64,000 bases of DNA from Aquarana catesbeiana (Eukaryota > Chordata > Amphibia > Anura > Ranidae). A program made the translations under genes and the position numbers. Under the pieces are notes generated by a model that ran no database searches, had not been told where the DNA came from, and saw only the letters and a list, made by a program, of their open reading frames with translations. Location: NCBI RefSeq assembly GCF_042186555.1, contig NC_133331.1, positions 895,501 to 959,500 of the forward strand. The letters are read 5' to 3'. Below, piece by piece: positions 56,729 to 64,000 of the stretch. Every line of letters starts with the position of its first letter. Positions within the stretch are counted from its first letter, which is position 1.

Positions 56729-58942
56729 GTGATAGCCAGCGCGGAAGATATTCCAGAGGGTAGTATTGGGGGCATTAGTGGTAGGTTAACCAAAGCACAA
56801 AAACACAAAGTGAGTATAGTAGCAAGTCCAAGTTGCAATCTTGAAACACCCAATACGAGGACAATATGTGACCGGTCTACACTATGTGGCATGTTCACCA
56901 ATGCCAGGAGCCTGGCGGACAAGATGGGTGAACTAGAGATACTGTTGTACAAGGAGGATTTGGATTTTGTGGGAATTTCAGAGACCTGGTTCAACAGCTC
57001 TCATGATTGGCTGGCAAACATTCAAGGGTATACCCTATACCGCAAGGATAGAGAGGGTAAAAAAGGGGGAGGGGTATGCCTATATATCAAGAATAATGTA
57101 CAAGTGAATGTGAGAGATGACATCACTGAGGGGGCTAGAGAGGAGGTGGAATCTTTATGGGTAGAGCTCCAAAGGGATGAAGCTAAGGGGAAAATAATAC
57201 TGGGAGTATGCTATAGGCCCCCTAACCTGAGGGAGGAAGTGGAGACGGATCTCCTATCACAAATTGGATTAGCAGCAAGGATGGGAAGTGTTATCATAAT
57301 GGGGGATTTTAATTATCCAGACATAGACTGGGCGGAGGGAACCGCGCATTCATTTAAGGCTCGCCAGTTCCTTAGTGTCTTGCAGGACAATTTTATGGGT
57401 CAGATGGTAGACGCACCAACTAGAAATAAAACATTACTGGATCTACTGATTACCAACAATACAGACCTGATAACATATGTGGAAATACGGGGCAATTTAG
57501 GTAACAGCGATCACAGGTCAATTAGTTTCAGTATAAATCACACAAATAGGAAACATAAAGGGAACACAAAGACACTGAATTTCAAAAGAGCCAACTTCCC
57601 TAAACTACAAACCTTGCTAAAAGGCATAAATTGGGATAAAATATTAGGAACAAAGAATACGGAGGAGAGATGGGTTTGCTTTAAGAGCATATTAAATAAG
57701 TGCATTAGCCAATGTATCCCATTGGGTAATAAATTTAAAAGAGCGAACAAACATCCTGGATGGCTTAACTCCAATGTAAAAATGCATATAAAAGCAAAGG
57801 AGAAGGCCTTCAAAAAATACAAGGTTGAGGGATCATCCTCAGCATTCAGAATTTATAAAGAATGCAATAAGAAATGTAAGGGTGCAATTAGGACAGCTAA
57901 GATAGAACATGAAAGACACATAGCGGAGGAGAGCAAAAAAAATCCCCAAAAATTCTTTAAGTATGTAAACAGTAAAAAAGGGAGGACAGACCATATTGGC
58001 CCCATAAATAATGAGGAAGGACATCTGGTTACAAAGGATGGGGAGATGGCAAAGGTATTGAATTTATTCTTCTCCTCAGTCTTCACGAGTGAATCGGGGG
58101 GCTTCAGTAACCAAAACTGCAGTGTTTATCCTCAGGACACAACACAGGAAGCACCTACATGGTTAACAGAGGACAGAATTAAAATTAGACTTGAGAAACT
58201 TAACATTAATAAATCACCGGGACCAGATGGCTTGCATCCGAGGGTACTTAGGGAACTCAGTCAGGTGATTGCCAGACCGTTGTTCCTAATTTTTACAGAC
58301 AGTCTACTGACTGGAATGGTACCAGCTGATTGGAGAAAAGCCAATGTAGCACCAATATTTAAAAAGGGCCCAAAATACATCCCTGGGAATTAGAGACCAG
58401 TCAGCCTAACATCAATAGTATGTAAACTCTTGGAGGGGATGATAAGGGACTATATACAAGATTTTAGTAATAAGAACGATATCATTAGCAGTAATCAGCA
58501 TGGATTCATGAAGAATCGTTCTTGCCAAACCAATCTATTAACCTCCTATGAGGAGGTGAGTTGCCATCTAGATAAAGGAAGGCCCGTAGACGTGGTGTAT
58601 CTGGATTTTACAAAAGCATTTGACACAGTTCCCCATAAACGTTTACTGTACAAAATAAGGAGCGTTGGCATGGACCATAGGGTGAGTACATGGATTGAAA
58701 ACTGGCTACAAGGGCATGTTCAGAGGGTGGTGATAAATGGGGAGTACTCAGAATGGTCAGGGGGGGGTAGTGGGGTTCCCCAGGGTTCTGTGCTGGGACC
58801 AATCCTATTTAATTTGTTCATAAACGACCTGGAGGATGGGATAAACAGTTCAATCTCTGTATTTGCAGACGATACTAAGCTAAGCAGGGCAATAACTTCT
58901 CCGCAGGATGTGGAAATCTTGCAAAAAGACCTGAACAAATGA
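56729..58942 (+). pseudogene. CR1 ORF2, copy 3, with premature TAG
   Basis: Endonuclease and the first RT blocks read normally (GISETWF, GDFNYPDIDW, GNSDHRSI, SPGPDGLHP) until TAG at 58391-58393, which replaces the Tyr of NYRPVSL. The frame then reopens with QHGFMKNRSC, DFTKAFDTVPH, GVPQGSVLGPI and FADD, and ends at TGA 58940 (LNK). First ATG in frame near 56891. The stop falls inside the RT domain, so this copy is inactive. Confidence 0.85.
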
Positions 58943-59412
58943 ATGGGGGAGGGGCGACTACATGGCAAATGAGGTTCAATGTAGAAAAATGTAAAATAAT
59001 GTATTTGGGTGGCAAAAATCTGAATGCAATCTATAGACTGGGGGGAGAACCTCTGGGGGGATCTAGGATGGAAAAGGACCTGGGGGTCCTAGTAGATGAT
59101 AGACTCAGCAATGACATGCAATGCCAAGCTGCTGCTAACAAAGCAAACAGAATATTGGCATTAAAAAGGGATCAACTCCAGAGATAAAACGATAATTCTC
59201 CCGCTCTACAAGACTCTGGTCCGGCCGCACCTGGAGTATGCTGTCCAGTTCTGGGCACCAGTCCTCAGGAAGGATGTACTGGAAATGGAGCGACTACAAA
59301 GAAGGGCAACAAAGCTAATAAAGGGTCTGGAGGATCTTAGTTATGAGGAAAGGTTGTGAGCTCTGAACTTATTCTCTCTGGAGAAGAGACGCTGGAGAGG
59401 GGATATGATTTC

Positions 59413-59626
59413 AATTTACAAATACCGGACTGGTGACCCCACAATATATAAATACCGGACTGGTGACCCCACAATATATAAATACCGGACTGGTGACCCC
59501 ACAATATATAAATACCGGACTGGTGACCCCACAATATATAAATACCGGACTGGTGACCCCACAATATATAAATACCGGACTGGTGACCCCACAATATATA
59601 AATACTGGACTGGTGACCCCACAATA
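59413..59626 (+). repeat. 30-bp minisatellite inside LINE ORF2, copy 3 (about 7 units)
   Basis: Same unit as in copies 1 and 2, here seven near-identical units. Confidence 0.95.
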
Positions 59627-59703
59627 GGGAGAAAACTTTTTCGCAGAAGAGAGTTTAATAAGACTCGTGGCCACTCATTACAATTAGAAGAAAAGAGGTT
59701 TAA

Positions 59704-60856
59704 GAAAAAACGACAAAAGTGGGACTTTAAATGAAAAGCGTGAAATGTCCAAAAAACAAAACCGATGGACTACTAGGAAAATTTTATTGAATTCATGAAA
59801 ATGGAACATGCATATAAAATTATATATCAATCACAAATAGAGAGAAATATCAGCAATAATAGCAGCAAATATACATGATTCAATGAACAAGACAATTCTC
59901 CATGGTACATCAGTGGGATATTAATACACAACCATATAATAAGAAATATTGCCTACAAAATAAGCCTCCAAAAAAACTCAAAAAATAGGAATGGTATGAC
60001 GCTAGTGAGAAACGCGACAATGATAGCTCTACGCTTCCATCCAGCTTTCCTTCCTTGTCCTCCACATGGTCACTCATCTTTCTTTCACTTTACCCCTGCA
60101 TTCTCCATTCACACTCAGCTGTTCACCCCCATGGTTGGGTTGCTAATTTGATCTCTCATCTGTACTTCCCACTCCAGGTTTGCCTCGGGGGTCCTGGCCT
60201 GCCTTGGATGGTGCCCTGTGGGGCTGCCCCCATTGGTCCGTCCACCTCAGCTCCCGGGGGGGTGGTGTCTCAGATTGCCGAGCGATGTATGGCCTCCGCC
60301 ACCATCTCACGAACCACAATATGTAAGCATGCACTCTGTGTGGGTTTTTTTTAATTACCCCACCTCCGTTTCATGTTTATAATTATTAGTTTATTTTTAT
60401 ATTCTTTATTTTAGATCAAGATACGCGCTTGCTCCTGACGAGTGGCACAAGAAGCCACGAAACGCGTAGAGCTATCATTGTCGCGTTTCTCACTAGCGTC
60501 ATACCATTCCTATTTTTTGAGTTTTTTTGGAGGCTTATTTTGTAGGCAATATTTCTTATTATATGGTTGTGTATTAATATCCCACTGATGTACCATGGAG
60601 AATTGTCTTGTTCATTGAATCATGTATATTTGCTGCTATTATTGCTGATATTTCTCTCTATTTGTGATTGATATATAATTTTATATGCATGTTCCATTTT
60701 CATGAATTCAATAAAATTTTCCTAGTAGTCCATCGGTTTTGTTTTTTGGACATTTCACGCTTTTCATTTAAAGTCCCACTTTTGTCGTTTTTTCTTAGAC
60801 TAGTAAAGGAATGGAAACGCATGACCTCATCCGGTCATGGTTTCATTTAAAGTCCC
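59704..60856 (+). mobile_element. Non-autonomous Penelope-like fold-back element, copy 3
   Basis: Duplicate of 4406-5557 at the same site, with the 18-bp flanking repeat at 59686-59703 and 60857-60874, and 334-bp inverted arms at 59701-60034 and 60464-60797. Only a few bases differ, some of them in the middle (CTCAGATTGC for CTCCGATCGC). Confidence 0.75.
60431..60472 (+). ncRNA. Type I hammerhead ribozyme (copy 3)
   Basis: Same as 5132-5173 base for base: GCTC, CTGACGA, GTGGC/GCCAC, GAA, short stem III, predicted cleavage after A 60468, then GAGC. Confidence 0.85.
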
Positions 60857-61004
60857 AGAAGAAAAGAGGTTTAACCTTAAACTACGTAGAGGGTTCTTTA
60901 CTGTAAGAGCGGCAAGGATGTGGAATTCCCTTCCACAGGTGGTGGTCTCAGCGGGGAGCATTGATAGCTTCAAGAAACTATTAGATAATCACCTGAATGA
61001 CCGC

Positions 61005-64000
61005 AACATACAGAGATATATAATGTAATATGACATATAATCACACAACATACAGAGATATATAATGTAATATGACATATAATCACACAACATACAGAGA
61101 TATATAATGTAATATGACATATAATCACACAACATACAGAGATATATAATGTAATATGACATATAATCACACAACATACAGAGATATATAATGTAATATG
61201 ACATATAATCACACAACATACAGAGATATATAATGTAATATGACATATAATCACACAACATACAGGATATATAATGTAATATGACATATAATCACACAAC
61301 ATACAGGATATATAATGTAATATGACATATAATCACACAACATACAGAGATATACAATGTAATATGACATATAATCACACAACATACAGAGATATATAAT
61401 GTAATATGACATATAATCACACAACATACAGAGATATATAATGTAATATGACATATAATCACACAACATACAGAGATATATAATGTAATATGACATATAA
61501 TCACACAACATACAGAGATATATAATGTAATATGACATATAATCACACAACATACAGAGATATATAATGTAATATGACATATAATCACACAACATACAGA
61601 GATATATAATGTAATATGACATATAATCACACAACATACAGGATATATAATGTAATATGACATATAATCACACAACATACAGAGATATACAATGTAATAT
61701 GACATATAATCACACAACATACAGAGATATATAATGTAATATGACATATAATCACACAACATACAGAGATATATAATGTAATATGACATATAATCACACA
61801 ACATACAGAGATATATAATGTAATATGACATATAATCACACAACATACAGAGATATATAATGTAATATGACATATAATCACACAACATACAGAGATATAT
61901 AATGTAATATGACATATAATCACACAACATACAGAGATATATAATGTAATATGACATATAATCACACAACATACAGAGATATATAATGTAATATGACATA
62001 TAATCACACAACATACAGAGATATATAATGTAATATGACATATAATCACACAACATACAGAGATATATAATGTAATATGACATATAATCACACAACATAC
62101 AGAGATATATAATGTAATATGACATATAATCACACAACATACAGAGATATATAATGTAATATGACATATAATCACACAACATACAGGATATATAATGTAA
62201 TATGACATATAATCACACAACATACAGGATATATAATGTAATATGACATATAATCACACAACATACAGGATATATAATGTAATATGACATATAATCACAC
62301 AACATACAGAGATATATAATGTAATATGACATATAATCACACAACATACAGAGATATATAATGTAATATGACATATAATCACACAACATACAGGATATAT
62401 AATGTAATATGACATATAATCACACAACATACAGGATATATAATGTAATATGACATATAATCACACAACATACAGAGATATATAATGTAATATGACATAT
62501 AATCACACAACATACAGAGATATATAATGTAATATGACATATAATCACACAACATACAGAGATATATAATGTAATATGACATATAATCACACAACATACA
62601 GGGATATATAATGTAATATGACATATAATCACACAACATACAGAGATATATAATGTAATATGACATATAATCACACAACATACAGAGATATATAATGTAA
62701 TATGACATATAATCACACAACATACAGAGATATATAATGTAATATGACATATAATCACACAACATACAGGGATATATAATGTAATATGACATATAATCAC
62801 ACAACATACAGGATATATAATGTAATATGACATATAATCACACAACATACAGAGATATATAATGTAATACTGACATATAATCACACAACATACAGAGATA
62901 TACAATGTAATATGACATATAATCACACAACATACAGAGATATATAATGTAATATGACATATAATCACACAACATACAGGGATATATAATGTAATATGAC
63001 ATATAATCACACAACATACAGAGATATATAATGTAATATGACATATAATCACACAACATACAGAGATATATAATGTAATATGACATATAATCACACAACA
63101 TACAGAGATATATAATGTAATATGACATATAATCACACAACATACAGGATATATAATGTAATACTGACATATAATCACACAACATACAGAGATATATAAT
63201 GTAATATGACATATAATCACACAACATACAGAGATATATAATGTAATATGACATATAATCACACAACATACAGGATATATAATGTAATATGACATATAAT
63301 CACACAACATACAGAGATATATAATGTAATATGACATATAATCACACAACATACAGAGATATATAATGTAATATGACATATAATCACACAACATACAGAG
63401 ATATATAATGTAATATGACATATAATCACACAACATACAGGATATATAATGTAATATGACATATAATCACACAACATACAGAGATATATAATGTAATATG
63501 ACATATAATCACACAACATACAGAGATATATAATGTAATATGACATATAATCACACAACATACAGAGATATATAATGTAATATGACATATAATCACACAA
63601 CATACAGGATATATAATGTAATATGACATATAATCACACAACATACAGAGATATATAATGTAATATGACATATAATCACACAACATACAGAGATATATAA
63701 TGTAATATGACATATAATCACACAACATACAGAGATATATAATGTAATATGACATATAATCACACAACATACAGAGATATATAATGTAATATGACATATA
63801 ATCACACAACATACAGGATATATAATGTAATATGACATATAATCACACAACATACAGAGATATATAATGTAATATGACATATAATCACACAACATACAGA
63901 GATATATAATGTAATATGACATATAATCACACAACATACAGGATATATAATGTAATATGACATATAATCACACAACATACAGGATATATAATGTAATACT
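61005..64000 (+). repeat. 42-bp minisatellite in the LINE 3' UTR, copy 3 (over 70 units)
   Basis: Same unit as 5697-8117, at least 3.0 kb and still running at the window end. Variants with ACAGGATAT, ACAGGGATAT, ATACAATG and AATACTGACA recur at intervals, suggesting expansion by multi-unit blocks. Confidence 0.95.

Larger units (their letters stand above)
58943..60991 (+). pseudogene. CR1 ORF2 C-terminal remnant, copy 3
   Basis: TTWQMRFNVEKCKIMYLGG, then the shift at AAAAAGGG near 59169, [17 protein letters not shown], the shared TGA after EERL, LFSLEKRRWRGDMIS, the 30-bp array and TRGHSLQLEEKRF. It is split by the fold-back element and resumes at 60857 with RRGFFTVRAARMWNSLPQVV and DSFKKLLDNHL. 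Confidence 0.75.
55332..64000 (+). mobile_element. CR1-type LINE, copy 3, continues past the window end
   Basis: Near-identical to copy 1 from its first base, with the same fold-back insertion and target duplication, so it is a duplicate of the same insertion. Differences include single-base changes, retention of GDFNYPDIDW, a TAG stop in ORF2, 7 instead of 8 30-bp units, and a longer 3'-UTR array that runs off the window. It inserts antisense in the kinase N-terminal exon. Confidence 0.92.

Overview
This is nuclear DNA of a vertebrate, most likely an anuran amphibian. The clues are spliced exons of a vertebrate USP5 gene, a spliced AGC-type kinase gene, CR1-type LINEs, Penelope-like elements, TTAA-flanked elements resembling Xenopus T2/Kolobok MITEs and piggyBac, Harbinger- and hAT-like MITEs, and a mermaid-like SINE next to a tRNA-Gly-like gene. 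The species call is inference; no database was searched. There are no operons or CRISPR arrays. About a third of the known bases are tandem minisatellites, by adding up array lengths, and most long open frames are artefacts of these arrays.

Layout, left to right. Positions 1-8192 hold a near full-length CR1 LINE (copy 1): ORF1 with a cysteine-rich finger and SGNH esterase, ORF2 with endonuclease and reverse transcriptase, a 30-bp minisatellite inside ORF2, an inserted hammerhead-bearing fold-back element, and a 2.4-kb array in the 3' UTR. It sits antisense inside the N-terminal exon of a kinase gene, whose 5' part follows at 8193-8725. Then come a 4.9-kb TATA-containing minisatellite, unique DNA, a 17-bp array, several MITEs, a 28-bp array, a 500-N gap and a 4.5-kb pyrimidine-rich array. 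A decayed Penelope-like retroelement lies at 23520-27202 on the minus strand. The last three coding exons of USP5 (plus strand) lie at 27891-30930, with a poly(A) signal at 31305. After another array comes LINE copy 2 (33571-38143), then a 4.8-kb piggyBac-type element (38454-43234), a tRNA/SINE cluster near 44.3 kb, and larger local repeats. A minus-strand AGC kinase gene spans 55331-46770 in seven recognisable exons. LINE copy 3 (55332 to the window end) interrupts that kinase at the same place as copy 1 does the first kinase.

The two ends of the window (1 onward and 55325 onward) are near-identical, carry the same secondary insertion and abut the same kinase exon. The window is therefore about one unit of a roughly 55-kb tandem duplication, or a false duplication in the assembly. 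The most interesting signal is a complete hammerhead ribozyme fold (5132-5173 and 60431-60472) in a non-autonomous, inverted-repeat Penelope-like element. A weaker counterpart occurs in the coding Penelope-like element. A second theme is minisatellites arising inside LINEs: one 3'-UTR unit in copy 2 has become arrays of 2.4 and at least 3 kb in copies 1 and 3.
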